Below, piece after piece: positions 28,072-37,798 of a stretch of 49,944 nt of DNA (its first letter is position 1; each line of letters opens with the position of its first letter). The DNA lies in assembly GCA_002712305.1 (NCBI GenBank), contig PATE01000141.1, forward strand, positions 1 through 49,944, read 5' to 3'. A program made the translations under genes and the position numbers. A model generated the notes under the pieces. It worked only from the letters and a program-made list of their open reading frames with translations. It did no database searches and was not told the DNA's origin. Origin of the DNA: Gemmatimonadota bacterium. Lineage in GTDB: Bacteria; Latescibacterota; UBA2968; UBA8231.

Positions 28072-30987
28072 ATGTATCGAATGCTCAAGGCCCTTTTCTT
28101 CGCCGTCATCGTGTGTTCCGGCTCAGCCTTTGCCGGGGACCTGACGGGCACTATCACCGACGCTGATGGCAACGCGCTTCCCGGGGCCAACATCACGGTC
28201 CTGATTCCTGGGGCCGACCCGGCCGGCAGTGTTGCCGACATCGACGGCAGCTACTCCGTCGTCGGCCTGCCCGACGGTCAATATCGAATCCGCGTGACTC
28301 ACATTGGCTACCGCGTGGCCACGTTTAAGAATGTCAGGATCGAGGGGGCCAAGACACGCTTCGACGCCAGTCTTTCTCTGTCCGTGATCGACCTGGAGCA
28401 GAGCATGGTCACCGCCTCACGCTCGCAAGAGAAGGTCCTCGATGCACCGGCATCCGTGTCCGTGCTTGAAGGCGATGAAATCGAGGCTCGCGCTGTGCTG
28501 TCGGTCTCCGAATACATCCGCGATCAGCCGGCTGTCGACTTTGCCAAGACGGGTCTGGTACAGAGCAACGTCGTGGTTCGCGGATTCAACAACATCTTCT
28601 CTGGCGCCATGCTCGTGCTGACGGACAATCGCATTGCCAATGTGCCCTCGCTCCGTCTGAACGCATACAACTTCATTCCGGCATCCGGTGCCGATATCGA
28701 GCGTATCGAGGTCGTTCTGGGCCCAGGTGCTGCATTGTATGGCCCGAACAGTGCCAACGGCGTCATGCACCTGATCACTCGCTCGCCGTTCACCTCAGGG
28801 GGGACCAACGTTCAACTCGGCATCGGAGAACGTTCGCTACGCAAGGGGCTCATCCGACACGCTGCGACACTCACACCGCAGTTGGCGCTCAAGGTATCGG
28901 CCCAATACTACACAGGGCAGGATTGGGAATACGACGATCCTGCCGAAAGAGCCGCTCGTGCGGCGAATCCGGAACTCGTAGAGCGCGATTTCGACATTAA
29001 ACGACAGAGTGTGGAAGCCCGCCTCGACTATCGGCCGATGGACGACCTGACGGCCGTCCTGTCCTACGGCTACAACTCCAGCGATCACATCGAGATGACG
29101 GGCATTGGTGCGGGTCGTGCCGATGGATGGACCTATAACTACGTGCAGACCCGCCTGCTGTATCGCGATTGGTTCGCCCAGTACTACCACAATTGGAGCG
29201 ACGCAGGAAAGACATTCCTCTATCAGTCCGGTCAGCCGATCATCGACAAGTCGACCCTCGACGTCTTTCAGCTACAGCACTCGGCATTCCTCGGGACTCG
29301 TCAGAAGTTCACCTATGGACTCGACGCACTCTTCACAAGACCCGACACAGAGGGCACGATTACGGGTAACAACGAGGACGATGACGGCATCGACGAGTAC
29401 GGCGCCTATCTCCAGAGTGAGACCGAGCTCACACCGGATCTCGACCTGGTTCTCGCCTTGCGCTACGACGATCACAATCGCCTCGAAGATGGGGAGATCT
29501 CGCCACGCGCCGCGTTGCTGTACAAACCGACGGAGACCCAGACCTTTCGCCTCACGTACAACAGGGCTTTCTCAACACCGACGACGAACAACCTCTATCT
29601 GGACCTCGTCCAGGCTGCTGACCCCTTTGGTCTGGGAGCCTTCCAGTCGAGTCTCGGTTTCTCACCAGCTGTCGCCGTCAGGGCCCAGGGGACCTACCGC
29701 GACGGCTTTGATGAGGGATTCACCTTTCGGCGCAGTGCTGACGGATCACCGATGTACCGTTCGTCCTTTGCTCCGGCCCTGCAAGGACAGCTGGCCGCAC
29801 TTGGGCTGACACCCGGGGCGCCTGGCTATTCACTCGACGCTGATAGCTACATTGCCCTCGATGATCCGATTGCGACGAATGTGCAATGGAACATCGGTGC
29901 CGCAGCAACGCTGCAACAGTTCGGCCCCGCCCTGGAACTGTTGGCACCAGGCCTGATCGCTCAGCAACTGATCGCACAGGGGGCCGATGCCGCCACGGCT
30001 CAGGCTCAGGGTGAGGCTGCTGCTGCCGTCGTCGTGGCGTCTCTGCCTTCGCTGATTCCGGCGCAATTGCCGAATCTGCGAAACACGTTGGCTGAACTGA
30101 ATCTGGCAACGTCAGGATTCGATCCGATCGCCGATGCCATCGATGTTCCCCGCGCCAGTTCGACGATTACTCAGACGATCGAGGTGGGATACAAGGGGAT
30201 CGTAGGCGACAACGTCGTCGTCTCCGCCGACCTGTATCGGTCTGAAATCGAGAACTTCGGTGGACCTCTGCAGATAGAGACCCCGAGTGTCTTCCTTGAT
30301 CCTGTAGCTCTGTCGGCCGCCCTGGGCCCTGCTTTCCAGGACGTGTTGGATGATCCTGCCAATGCTCAGGTTGCGTCCGTACTCGGTGCATTGGACCAGA
30401 CCTCCATCGACGGCGTGGTCACGGGCAACAACAACGGTACGGCTGCGGATGAGCTGACATCGATCTTTGCGGGCGGTGCCGCACGGATTCCCTATGGGAC
30501 GGTGTCCCCCGAGCAGGCCTATGACCCAACGGCGGTGCTATTGACCTATCGTAACTTCGGGGACGTGACGCTGTACGGCGTTGATCTTGCCCTTGGCTAC
30601 TATCCGACGGACCAGTTGACCGTCACGGGAAGTTATTCCTTCGTCAGTGACGACTTCTGGCCGAATCTGGCAAATGTAGACGACGTGGCTCTGAATGCAC
30701 CGAAGCACAAGTTCAAGGTCGGTTCAGCCTACGACATGCACAGTCTGGGTTTGCGGGTGGGGGCAAATGTCCGACACAACGGGAGTTTTCCCATGAAATC
30801 GGGTGTATACGTAGGGGATGTTGACGCCTATACGTTGCTCGATCTGCAGGCGAAATACGCACTCCCCTACGAAGGACTGAGTCTACTCGTGAATGTGGAT
30901 AACGCACTCGACAATGCCTACCGCGCGTTTGTCGGAGCACCGGAGGTGGGTCGCCTGGTGTACGCGCAGTTGGGACTGGACTTCTGA
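28072..30987 (+). CDS. TonB-dependent outer-membrane receptor with carboxypeptidase-regulatory-like domain
   Basis: 971-residue outer-membrane transporter driven by TonB-ExbBD. A signal peptide (MYRMLKALFFAVIVCSGSAFA) is followed by a CarboxypepD_reg-like beta-sandwich (about residues 24-105, LTGTITDADGNALPGANITV and GYRVATFKNV). The plug domain spans about 110-240 (ASVSVLEGDEIEAR, VVVRGFNN, IERIEVVLGPGAALYGPNSANGVMHLIT), then a long beta-barrel ends in an aromatic residue (QLGLDF). An Ala/Gln-rich insertion near residues 620-690 probably forms an extracellular loop. The ATG at 28072 has an excellent GGAGG site 8 bases upstream. No partner lipoprotein of the SusD kind follows; a terminator comes instead. 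The ligand cannot be read from the sequence. Confidence 0.93.
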   Translation: MYRMLKALFFAVIVCSGSAFAGDLTGTITDADGNALPGANITVLIPGADPAGSVADIDGSYSVVGLPDGQYRIRVTHIGYRVATFKNVRIEGAKTRFDASLSLSVIDLEQSMVTASRSQEKVLDAPASVSVLEGDEIEARAVLSVSEYIRDQPAVDFAKTGLVQSNVVVRGFNNIFSGAMLVLTDNRIANVPSLRLNAYNFIPASGADIERIEVVLGPGAALYGPNSANGVMHLITRSPFTSGGTNVQLGIGERSLRKGLIRHAATLTPQLALKVSAQYYTGQDWEYDDPAERAARAANPELVERDFDIKRQSVEARLDYRPMDDLTAVLSYGYNSSDHIEMTGIGAGRADGWTYNYVQTRLLYRDWFAQYYHNWSDAGKTFLYQSGQPIIDKSTLDVFQLQHSAFLGTRQKFTYGLDALFTRPDTEGTITGNNEDDDGIDEYGAYLQSETELTPDLDLVLALRYDDHNRLEDGEISPRAALLYKPTETQTFRLTYNRAFSTPTTNNLYLDLVQAADPFGLGAFQSSLGFSPAVAVRAQGTYRDGFDEGFTFRRSADGSPMYRSSFAPALQGQLAALGLTPGAPGYSLDADSYIALDDPIATNVQWNIGAAATLQQFGPALELLAPGLIAQQLIAQGADAATAQAQGEAAAAVVVASLPSLIPAQLPNLRNTLAELNLATSGFDPIADAIDVPRASSTITQTIEVGYKGIVGDNVVVSADLYRSEIENFGGPLQIETPSVFLDPVALSAALGPAFQDVLDDPANAQVASVLGALDQTSIDGVVTGNNNGTAADELTSIFAGGAARIPYGTVSPEQAYDPTAVLLTYRNFGDVTLYGVDLALGYYPTDQLTVTGSYSFVSDDFWPNLANVDDVALNAPKHKFKVGSAYDMHSLGLRVGANVRHNGSFPMKSGVYVGDVDAYTLLDLQAKYALPYEGLSLLVNVDNALDNAYRAFVGAPEVGRLVYAQLGLDF

Positions 30988-31012
30988 AGTCGGGGAAACT
31001 GCTCCCGACTTC
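30986..31012 (+). terminator. Stem-loop at the TonB-receptor stop codon
   Basis: GAAGTCGGG (30986-30994) pairs with CCCGACTTC (31004-31012), a perfect 9-bp stem that includes part of the TGA stop. It is followed 66 bases later by a much stronger terminator. It has no T run and may protect the mRNA 3' end. Confidence 0.5.
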
Positions 31013-31077
31013 TAGGGAGTTTCGCTGCTTGAAACGTCCATGTCGTCGCCGAAGCGTTCGTGATATAGGCCTACAAG

Positions 31078-31116
31078 AAGAGGGGGGAGAGCGTGATAGC
31101 TCTCCCCCCTCTTTCG
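31078..31116. terminator. Strong bidirectional terminator, TonB receptor / ilvN
   Basis: AAGAGGGGGGAGAGC (31078-31092) and GCTCTCCCCCCTCTT (31099-31113) make a perfect 15-bp stem with the 6-base loop GTGATA, followed by T. It is placed between the convergent receptor gene and ilvN (stop 31137) and should serve both. Confidence 0.92.
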
Positions 31117-31136
31117 TAGTTGCAGTTCGTTGTTCG

Positions 31137-31721
31137 CTATGTCTGTTCGGTTCCTCGGGCCATGACGACTTTGCCGGTCCGGACCATTTCCCGCAGGTCG
31201 AATTTCCCGAGAAGTTTTTCAAGGGCGTCCATCTTTTCAGAGGTGCCCGTTACCTCCACTGTGATCGTCTCGTCGGAGATGTCGACGGTCTTGGCGCGGA
31301 ACACTTCCGCGATCTGCAGCAGCTCGGTCCGCTGCGAGACCGTACACACGACCTTGAACAGCGCCAGTTCACGGATGACGGCTTCATCGTCGGTGTGGTC
31401 ACGGGCGTGAATCACATCGACGAGTTTGTCGAGTTGAAGAATGATCTGATGCAGGACGTCGCCGGGCCCCGAGCAGGTGATCGTCATCCGTGACGTGCCG
31501 GGGATGGCATGGGCAGAGGACACGACGAGAGATTCGATGTTGTACCCACGACGGGCGAAGGTCTGACTGATTCGCATCAGCACACCAGGCTGGTCGTTGA
31601 CAAGCAGTCCAATCGTTGTGCGACGGATGGTCTGACCATCATCGGCATAGCGCTCGTACGCGCGTGCCGCGTCGCGTCGCGCGTGCCCGTTGCTACGATG
31701 TTCGATCGTTGATTGAGTCAT
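31137..31721 (-). CDS. ilvN: Acetolactate synthase small (regulatory) subunit
   Basis: Regulatory subunit that activates IlvB and confers valine feedback inhibition in branched-chain amino acid synthesis. An N-terminal ACT domain (TTIGLLVNDQPGVLMRISQTFARRGYNIESL, read in two blocks) and the C-terminal ALS_ss_C domain (ELALFKV, IAEVFRAKTVDISDETITVEVTG) are both present. The 194 residues start at an ATG (31721) with GGAAG just upstream. About 30 residues of polar sequence precede the ACT domain, longer than in most homologues. The frame could extend to 31838 but would overlap ilvB and lacks a ribosome site. It lies 55 bases behind ilvB on the same strand; ilvC is not adjacent. Confidence 0.94.
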   Translation of the reverse strand: MTQSTIEHRSNGHARRDAARAYERYADDGQTIRRTTIGLLVNDQPGVLMRISQTFARRGYNIESLVVSSAHAIPGTSRMTITCSGPGDVLHQIILQLDKLVDVIHARDHTDDEAVIRELALFKVVCTVSQRTELLQIAEVFRAKTVDISDETITVEVTGTSEKMDALEKLLGKFDLREMVRTGKVVMARGTEQT

Positions 31722-31776
31722 CTGTCTTCCTAAGGACTTGCTGCTTAAGGACGATAGCGGTCGAAGCGTCGAGTGA

Positions 31777-33477
31777 TCAGGTGCTGCCTGTTGGCTTGGC
31801 CAACTTGCGGCGCGGCGGCTCGATGAGCATCTCCTCAAGGGAAGCTCCAGCCGGAATCATGGGGAAGACGTTGTCTTCCTTTTCGCAATGGCAGTGGACG
31901 ACGACAGGGCCATCATGCTCGAGCGTCCGGGTCAGGATCTTGTCAATATCTGCCGTGCGCTTGATATGGAATCCTTTGATGCCATAGGCCTCTGCGAGTT
32001 TGACGAAATCGGGGTTTCCTTCGAGGTCGACGCCCGAGAGGCGGTTGTCGAAGAAGAGATTCTGCCACTGCCTCACCATCCCCAGATACTTGTTGTCGAG
32101 GATAAGGACCTTCACGGGCAGTTTGTGAATGGCCGCTGTGGCAAGTTCGGACAGGGTCATCTGAAAACCACCGTCACCGACCACTGCAATCACCGTCTCA
32201 CCAGGGCGACCGAATTGCGCGCCGACGGCAGCGGGGAACCCGTATCCCATCGTTCCTGCACCGCCGGAGGACAACCATTGGCGATGGTGAGCTGTGCGAT
32301 AGAATTGGGCTGCCCACATCTGATGTTGGCCCACATCGGTGGTCACCACGGCCTCACCCTTGGTTAGCTCGTAGATCCTGTCGAGGACGGCCTGCATCTT
32401 CAGGCCCCCTCGTTTTCCGTATTTCAAGGGGAACTTCTCTTTCCACTCGTTGATCTCAGCCAGCCAGGGCTCGGTATCGAGGCGATGAACGACCGGAAGC
32501 AGTTCCTCCAGCACCTGCTTCGCATCTCCCTGCAGGAACACGTCAGGCATCACGACCTTGCCGAACTCCGCCGGGTCGATATCGATATGGATCTTCTTGG
32601 CATCGGGGCAGAAGGCCTCCAGCTTTCCCGTGATGCGATCGTCCCATCGGCCGCCGACGGACATGATCAGATCACAGCCGATCACGGCCTTGTTCGCATA
32701 GGCCGTCCCGTGCATTCCGAGCATGCCGACTGACAACTCGTGCTGTTCCGGAAAACTCCCCTTGCCCAGAAGGGTGTTGGTCACGGGCATCTGCACTTTT
32801 TCGGCAAACTCACGGGCAATGTCGTGGGCACCGGACGCTACGGCACCCCCCCCCATGTAGAGGAGGGGACGATGGCTGGCGTTGATCAACTCTGCCGCCT
32901 CGCGCAACGTCTCTGGATCGGCCTTTGACTGCACCGCATATCCCGGCAAATACACACGTTCGGGAAAATCTCCGTGACACTCGGCAGAGGTCACATCCTT
33001 AGGTAGGTCGACCAGTACCGGGCCCTTCCGTCCTGTGTTGGCGATGTGGAATGCCTCCATCATCACACGAGGGATGTCCTCGGCGTCCTTCACCAGGTAG
33101 GAGTGTTTGACCACGGGCATACTTATGCCGAAGACATCGGCTTCCTGGAAGGCATCCTTGCCGAGCATGGGTGAGATGGTCTGACCCGTGAGCACGACGA
33201 GGGGCACAGAGTCCATCTGGGCGGTCAGCAGCCCCGTGATGGTATTGGTTGCGCCCGGTCCCGAGGTGACCAGGACGCAACCGACTTTGCCCGTTGCGCG
33301 TGCATAGCCATCGGCCATGTGAGTGGCGCCCTGCTCATGGCGTGTGAGGATAAAACGCAGTTGATCTGAGTCGACGAGGGCATCGAAGATCGGCATCGCC
33401 GCCCCACCGGGGTGGCCGAAGATGAACTCGACATCCTGTCGCTCAAGCGCCTGGATGACTGCATCAGCGCCGCGCAT
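31777..33477 (-). CDS. ilvB: Acetolactate synthase large (catalytic) subunit
   Basis: Thiamine-diphosphate enzyme condensing two pyruvates, or pyruvate with 2-oxobutyrate, at the first common step of valine, leucine and isoleucine synthesis. The N-terminal [15 protein letters not shown] and [18 protein letters not shown] carry the catalytic Glu. [14 protein letters not shown] and the central FAD/NAD-like domain follow. The TPP-binding segment is [15 protein letters not shown] with [11 protein letters not shown]. The ATG at 33477 (566 residues) has AGGAG 8 bases upstream; the GTG 11 codons earlier does not. It forms an operon with ilvN. The upstream 324-base gap contains no Leu/Val/Ile-rich leader peptide, so attenuation is not indicated. 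Confidence 0.95.
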   Translation of the reverse strand: MRGADAVIQALERQDVEFIFGHPGGAAMPIFDALVDSDQLRFILTRHEQGATHMADGYARATGKVGCVLVTSGPGATNTITGLLTAQMDSVPLVVLTGQTISPMLGKDAFQEADVFGISMPVVKHSYLVKDAEDIPRVMMEAFHIANTGRKGPVLVDLPKDVTSAECHGDFPERVYLPGYAVQSKADPETLREAAELINASHRPLLYMGGGAVASGAHDIAREFAEKVQMPVTNTLLGKGSFPEQHELSVGMLGMHGTAYANKAVIGCDLIMSVGGRWDDRITGKLEAFCPDAKKIHIDIDPAEFGKVVMPDVFLQGDAKQVLEELLPVVHRLDTEPWLAEINEWKEKFPLKYGKRGGLKMQAVLDRIYELTKGEAVVTTDVGQHQMWAAQFYRTAHHRQWLSSGGAGTMGYGFPAAVGAQFGRPGETVIAVVGDGGFQMTLSELATAAIHKLPVKVLILDNKYLGMVRQWQNLFFDNRLSGVDLEGNPDFVKLAEAYGIKGFHIKRTADIDKILTRTLEHDGPVVVHCHCEKEDNVFPMIPAGASLEEMLIEPPRRKLAKPTGST

Positions 33478-33801
33478 CTGGATGACTCCTGCTTGTTTGA
33501 CGTGGATCACCGAGGGACCAAGGCCATCTAGTGTTGAGCCCTCTTTGGTGTGGGACTACGCCGATATCTTTACAACTTACCTATGATATCGTCTTCACGC
33601 AAGAATTGCTTGATCCGGATGTGTCGATTTGTGCAAAAAAACAACGCAAAAAATCGAGCAGACAGAATATGCGTGCCGACTTAAGGTCCAAAGGTGTTCG
33701 AAGGATCGGCGGCGGCGCGGGGCGGTGTCGATTTGCAAGAAAATGGCCAGAGAGCAGGGGCTCCGGTCCTTGCAGGCCATGCTGACCGAGGAGCCGTCCC
33801 G
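33478..33801. other. Intergenic region upstream of ilvB
   Basis: 324 bases between ilvB and the second M19 gene, with A/T-rich stretches unusual for this window (poly-A runs around 33635-33652 on the plus strand). GTGTCGATTTG occurs exactly twice, at 33621-33631 and 33725-33735, each followed by a CAA/AAAA stretch. No credible ORF, leader peptide or consensus promoter pair was found on the minus strand. Confidence 0.5.
33759..33795 (-). terminator. Stem-loop after the M19 dipeptidase operon
   Basis: GGCTCC+GGTC (33759-33768) pairs with GACC+GGAGCC (33784-33795), a 10-bp stem interrupted by a 2-base bulge. It starts 7 bases past the M19 stop on the minus strand. An ATTTTCTT stretch follows on that strand about a dozen bases later, so it is a plausible but imperfect terminator. 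Confidence 0.4.
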
Positions 33802-34896
33802 TCAGGTACGATCCTGCCAGCAGGTCCTCAGGAGCCGAAGCCAGTTGCCACTCAAAATCCCGTCAATGTCCATCTCGTCGAAGCCACGGTCGGCCAACAG
33901 AGGAAGTAGCTGGGGCAGATCGGCGATCGTATTCAGATCTCTCGGGGACTGTTCAGTGCCAAAGCCGCCGTCGAGATCGGTGCCGATCCCGCAGTGGCGA
34001 CTGGTGCCCGTCAACTGAGCGATGTGGTCGATGTGGTCGACGACGGTCTCCAGCGTCGCCTTGGTCTGCTGATCCCCGGGCCGCAGGTCTCTGCGCCAGC
34101 CCGGATCGAGCATCCAGGCATCGAAGGCCGATCCAATGACGCCGTCTCGTTCGGCGATGGACTGGATCATGTCGTCCGTCAACTGGCGCTGGCCGGGTGT
34201 CAGAGCCCGGCAGTTGTGGTGGCTGGCACAGATGGGACCGTCGTAACACGAGAGCAATTCCCAGTGTGCTTCGTCGGTCAGATGGGTGACATCGACCACG
34301 ATCCCGGCAGCCTCCAGGGCTTTGAGCAGGGGTTTGGCGGGAGGCAGGAGTCCTCCCTCCGTCGCGGTTCCATGCGAATAGGAGCTTGTTCCGTAGTGTG
34401 AGAGGCTCACCATTCTGAGACCCAAAGCGTGCCACTCCAAGACCTGATCAGGGCTTAGAATGGGGTCGGCACTCTCCATGGAGAGAACAATCCCAACCGG
34501 TCCGGCTGCATCGCCGGTTTCTGCATCACGCCAGCGGCTTTCAACGGTGTCGAGTTGATGGCGGGTGTGAATGATCTCTACCTCACCAAGGCGTTCAAGG
34601 GCCTGGTAGTACGCTAGATGGCCGCGGCCCACGCCATGGGTTTGGGCCTGTGTATACATCCCCGTGCGTGTCGCCCGGTCCGTCGGGTCGAGTCGTGACA
34701 TGACGGTGGCGCAGACGATACCGATGTGCCCGCGTCTCAGTTCGGGAAGCGAGACGGTGCAGGAGCCGAAGTTGTCCAGCACATCTAAGGGATCATGCGT
34801 TCGAATCGTAGTCGCGGGGAGGGTGAGATCGCGGTTGATCTGGAGGGCACTGAAACCGAGATCCAGATGGCTGTCAAGGATGAGCCGGCCGCTCAT
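33802..34896 (-). CDS. M19 (membrane/renal-type) dipeptidase, tandem copy 2
   Basis: 364-residue zinc dipeptidase of the amidohydrolase superfamily. M19 metal ligands are all visible: the HxD motif in DSHLDLG at the N-terminus, the bridging Glu in SMESADP, His in VDVTHL, His in ASHHNCRAL, and the Asp in GIGTDLDGGFG. M19 enzymes cleave dipeptides, including those with C-terminal D-residues; some act on other small amides. No signal peptide is evident, so a cytoplasmic location is likely. The ATG overlaps the stop of the upstream paralogue by four bases (ATGA). It is the last gene of the operon. Specificity relative to its paralogue is unknown. Confidence 0.9.
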   Translation of the reverse strand: MSGRLILDSHLDLGFSALQINRDLTLPATTIRTHDPLDVLDNFGSCTVSLPELRRGHIGIVCATVMSRLDPTDRATRTGMYTQAQTHGVGRGHLAYYQALERLGEVEIIHTRHQLDTVESRWRDAETGDAAGPVGIVLSMESADPILSPDQVLEWHALGLRMVSLSHYGTSSYSHGTATEGGLLPPAKPLLKALEAAGIVVDVTHLTDEAHWELLSCYDGPICASHHNCRALTPGQRQLTDDMIQSIAERDGVIGSAFDAWMLDPGWRRDLRPGDQQTKATLETVVDHIDHIAQLTGTSRHCGIGTDLDGGFGTEQSPRDLNTIADLPQLLPLLADRGFDEMDIDGILSGNWLRLLRTCWQDRT

Positions 34897-36059
34897 GATG
34901 TCGAATCCTCTGGTAGAATCCTGGCGAGGAATCGGAGCATGTTGCCATGGGCGATCGCGTCACGTTCAGCGCTCGAATAGCCCCGCGCTTCGAGCATTCC
35001 TACGAAGCGCTGCAGGTCGGCGATCGTATCGTAGTCGGTGGGTGCCCACTCTCGTCCGAATCCACCGTCGAGGTCGGTCCCCAAACTCACGTGGTCCGCA
35101 TTCCCTGTCAGTTGGCAGATGTGATCGATGTGATCGATGACGGCCGCCATGGGACGCTGAGCGACGGATCCGGAAAAGCTTCCGGGGTTATCGAAATCCC
35201 ATGTGGGGTTCAGCATCGGCTCGGCGAAGACCATGCCGATGACACCCCCTCGATCTGCGATCGCCTGAATCATGTCATCGGAGAGATGACGCTGGCCGGG
35301 CACAAGGGCGCGGCAGTTGCAGTGGCTGGCGTGCACGGGGCCGTCCCAAGCGTCGAGCAACTGCCAGAAGGCGACATCCGCGGCATGGGTGAGGTCCAGC
35401 GCGATACCGGCCGAGCTCAACGCCTCCAGCAATGGATAGGCAGGTGGATACAGGCCCCCTTTGGTACCGGTTCCGTGCCCCCACGAGTTGATGCCGAAGT
35501 GGGTGAGGCTTACCGATCGTAGACCTGCCGCGTACCAGGACTCTACATCTTCGGGCCCCATGATCGGATCGGCGCTCTCCATGCTGAGCACGAGGCCAAC
35601 CGGTGTGTCGTGACTGGGTCTCCGCCACAGATCCACCATCGCCTGTAAATCGGCGGCCGTGCGGATGAAGGACAACTCTCCTTCCCGCTCAAGTGCGTTG
35701 TAATAGTGGAGATGGGACTGACCCATGGCGTGTGCTGCCGCCTGGGTGCGCATTCCGTCGGCCAGGGCGCTGTTCGGCACCTGCACGCGAGACATGATCG
35801 TAGACAGAACGATGCCGACACCACCGGCTCGCATTTCGGGCAATGAGACGGTCGGGGTCCCCCGACCGGCGGTTGATCTTGGCAGCTTGCGCAGAGAATC
35901 GGGATGGGGACCACCCTTCCCGGCACCGGCCAGCGGATCTTCGCGTTCTCGCAAGGTGAAGACGGATTGCGTGAGGTCGCGGCGGTGGAACAGTGCGTTG
36001 TAGGCGAGGTCCAGGTGGCCGTCGACGATCAACGTCGGCGGGTCAGCAGTCGTGGGCAT
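34893..36059 (-). CDS. M19 (membrane/renal-type) dipeptidase, tandem copy 1
   Basis: 388-residue paralogue of the following gene with a complete M19 zinc site: VDGHLDLAY, LSMESADPI, LDLTHAAD, HASHCNCRALVPGQRHLSDDMI and SLGTDLDGGFG. It has an insertion of about 25 residues after the first strand (GAGKGGPHPDSLRKLPR) missing from copy 2, which may cover the active site. The ATG at 36059 is used; a TTG 27 bases upstream (36086) is also possible, and neither has a strong ribosome site. The upstream DNA has an imperfect repeat AATCGGCCTG-GTC around 36067-36100. It lies 56 bases behind the outer-membrane protein gene on the same strand, suggesting that uptake or envelope processing and dipeptide cleavage belong together (inference). 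Confidence 0.9.
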   Translation of the reverse strand: MPTTADPPTLIVDGHLDLAYNALFHRRDLTQSVFTLREREDPLAGAGKGGPHPDSLRKLPRSTAGRGTPTVSLPEMRAGGVGIVLSTIMSRVQVPNSALADGMRTQAAAHAMGQSHLHYYNALEREGELSFIRTAADLQAMVDLWRRPSHDTPVGLVLSMESADPIMGPEDVESWYAAGLRSVSLTHFGINSWGHGTGTKGGLYPPAYPLLEALSSAGIALDLTHAADVAFWQLLDAWDGPVHASHCNCRALVPGQRHLSDDMIQAIADRGGVIGMVFAEPMLNPTWDFDNPGSFSGSVAQRPMAAVIDHIDHICQLTGNADHVSLGTDLDGGFGREWAPTDYDTIADLQRFVGMLEARGYSSAERDAIAHGNMLRFLARILPEDSTS

Positions 36060-36115
36060 GTGATCGAATCGGCCTGTGTCAGTCAATCGGCCTGCGTCTC
36101 ATTGCGGGCCAGTGC

Positions 36116-37798
36116 CTAGAAGTTGAAGACTGTCTCGATCGCCATGATGCGGCGGCGTTTCAACTTGCCGTCCGCGCCACGCTCAAACAGGAATCGAGTG
36201 TCCCAGACGACGGCGACACCACTGGCCATCTCCGCGCCGACCTCGTAGCCGTAGAACGTGTCTTCCGTCGACTCGAAGAAATCATCCTTCGACCCCGGGG
36301 CGCCATCGGAATCCAATCGTGCGCCGATGTGGTTCTTCTGGTAGTAGGCCGACGCGTGACTGAGTCGTGGAATCGCCTCCAGGAGGGCGGGGGAGACTCG
36401 GCCTCTGGCGTGCAACTGTCTTAGGGGGTCATCACTGCCGACCAGATACTGGTAGTCGGCCGATGCCTCAACCAATCCGAGAACGTCGGCTGTCAAGCGA
36501 CCAAAGACGCCAGAGAGGCTCTCTCCGCGCTGCAGCTGCGCATCCTTCGGCGTGGCCAGACCGCTGGCGACATCCAATCGCGCACGATCGAGTTCATACA
36601 GATTGTCGAAATAGCCCGCTTCGAAATCATCCTGCAAGTAGCGGTATTCGATGCGTCCATCGAAGGGTCCCATCGTCGCCCAGAGGCCGGGCGCCATGAT
36701 CCCGAAGCCTTCAGCCTTTCGATTGCCCGGTGCCACCCCCTGGGAATCGGCGGCAGCCGTGTCGAGGGCGTCATCGTCATCGATTATCATCGCCAACTGA
36801 CCATAGACGATGAGTCGCATGGATTCGTCTTCCATCAACCGGTAACCGATGTCGAGGCCAGCGATGCCAAAGGGATCGCGCCCCACACTCTGTCTGTTGA
36901 AGGGAGTGCGGCGGGCCACGTCTTCGTCGACTTCGAAACCACCTTCCGCCTGTGTGGACAGACCGCGCAGGCCGGCGATCACGTCTGGGGGGAGACCACT
37001 TCCCTCATCGATATCGATGAGGCCATCGTTGTCGTCATCTCCGTCCAGATCGTCGGCTACACCATCGCCGTCGTTGTCCAGGGCAAGATCACCATCCTCT
37101 GGAAAGGCGTCGACGCCATCTGGATACCCATCATCATCGCCATCGCGCAGCCCCGCGTACTGATCGATATCGACGACATAGGTGATGCCGATTTCCAGTT
37201 TCGATCTGGGGCGTGTATAGGCACGCAGGCCGATCAAGGCACCACCTTCCTGCAGGTCCTGCACGTTGTTGATCATGCCTTCCAAGCCGACTTCAGAACC
37301 GCCCACACTCGCCATCTGAAAATGAATACCCGTCTTCTTCACACCCGGATAGTCGAGGGTGTTTCGATACTGATCGAGGACCAGTCCGTAACCAAGGGTT
37401 ACTCGATCCAGGGCACCGACCCGCACAAACAGGTCATCACCCGGCTTCCCATATCGCACGTAGTAGAGCTTGCGGAGGAAGGTATCGATCGTCTCGGTCG
37501 TCGTGCCGAAGGACCAACCTCGACTGCTGAAATCGCCGGATTCGTCGATGAACAGTTCCACGTCAAAGGCGAGTCCCAGTTTGCCGAGGGGGATCTCCGG
37601 GCGCATGCTGAGCCGATACACCTGTGTATCACCCACGGTGACACTCCCCATCGTCGCCCCATAACTCGGCCCGGTCTTGTGGCGATCATCGTCGCCGAAA
37701 CGGGCACCACCCAAGTCATCCGAATCCTGTGCGCTGGCGCCAGTGGCCCACAATACGAGGAAGGCGAATAGGATACCGCGGCGTGATTCCATCATCAT
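36116..37798 (-). CDS. Outer-membrane beta-barrel protein with calcium-binding-type Asp-rich repeats
   Basis: 560 residues with a signal peptide (ILFAFLVLWATGASAQ), many alternating amphipathic strands and a C-terminal phenylalanine (ETVFNF), the hallmark of Omp85-assembled barrels. Near residues 218-265 sits a run of thrombospondin type 3-like motifs (DGDDDGYPDGVDAFP, DNDGDGVADDLDGD, DDNDGLIDIDEGSG), which in known proteins bind Ca2+. This block probably forms a long surface or periplasmic loop inside the barrel sequence. The start ATG (first of three consecutive ATGs) overlaps the stop of the small acidic ORF by four bases. Two M19 dipeptidases follow. The family is not recognised by name. 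A porin-like or structural role in the envelope is inferred from architecture only. Confidence 0.8.
   Translation of the reverse strand: MMMESRRGILFAFLVLWATGASAQDSDDLGGARFGDDDRHKTGPSYGATMGSVTVGDTQVYRLSMRPEIPLGKLGLAFDVELFIDESGDFSSRGWSFGTTTETIDTFLRKLYYVRYGKPGDDLFVRVGALDRVTLGYGLVLDQYRNTLDYPGVKKTGIHFQMASVGGSEVGLEGMINNVQDLQEGGALIGLRAYTRPRSKLEIGITYVVDIDQYAGLRDGDDDGYPDGVDAFPEDGDLALDNDGDGVADDLDGDDDNDGLIDIDEGSGLPPDVIAGLRGLSTQAEGGFEVDEDVARRTPFNRQSVGRDPFGIAGLDIGYRLMEDESMRLIVYGQLAMIIDDDDALDTAAADSQGVAPGNRKAEGFGIMAPGLWATMGPFDGRIEYRYLQDDFEAGYFDNLYELDRARLDVASGLATPKDAQLQRGESLSGVFGRLTADVLGLVEASADYQYLVGSDDPLRQLHARGRVSPALLEAIPRLSHASAYYQKNHIGARLDSDGAPGSKDDFFESTEDTFYGYEVGAEMASGVAVVWDTRFLFERGADGKLKRRRIMAIETVFNF

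Noticed and set aside
33595-33780. 61-codon minus-strand frame upstream of ilvB as an attenuation leader peptide
   Set aside because: It is not enriched in Leu, Val or Ile codons, has no ribosome site, and no terminator/antiterminator pair follows it.
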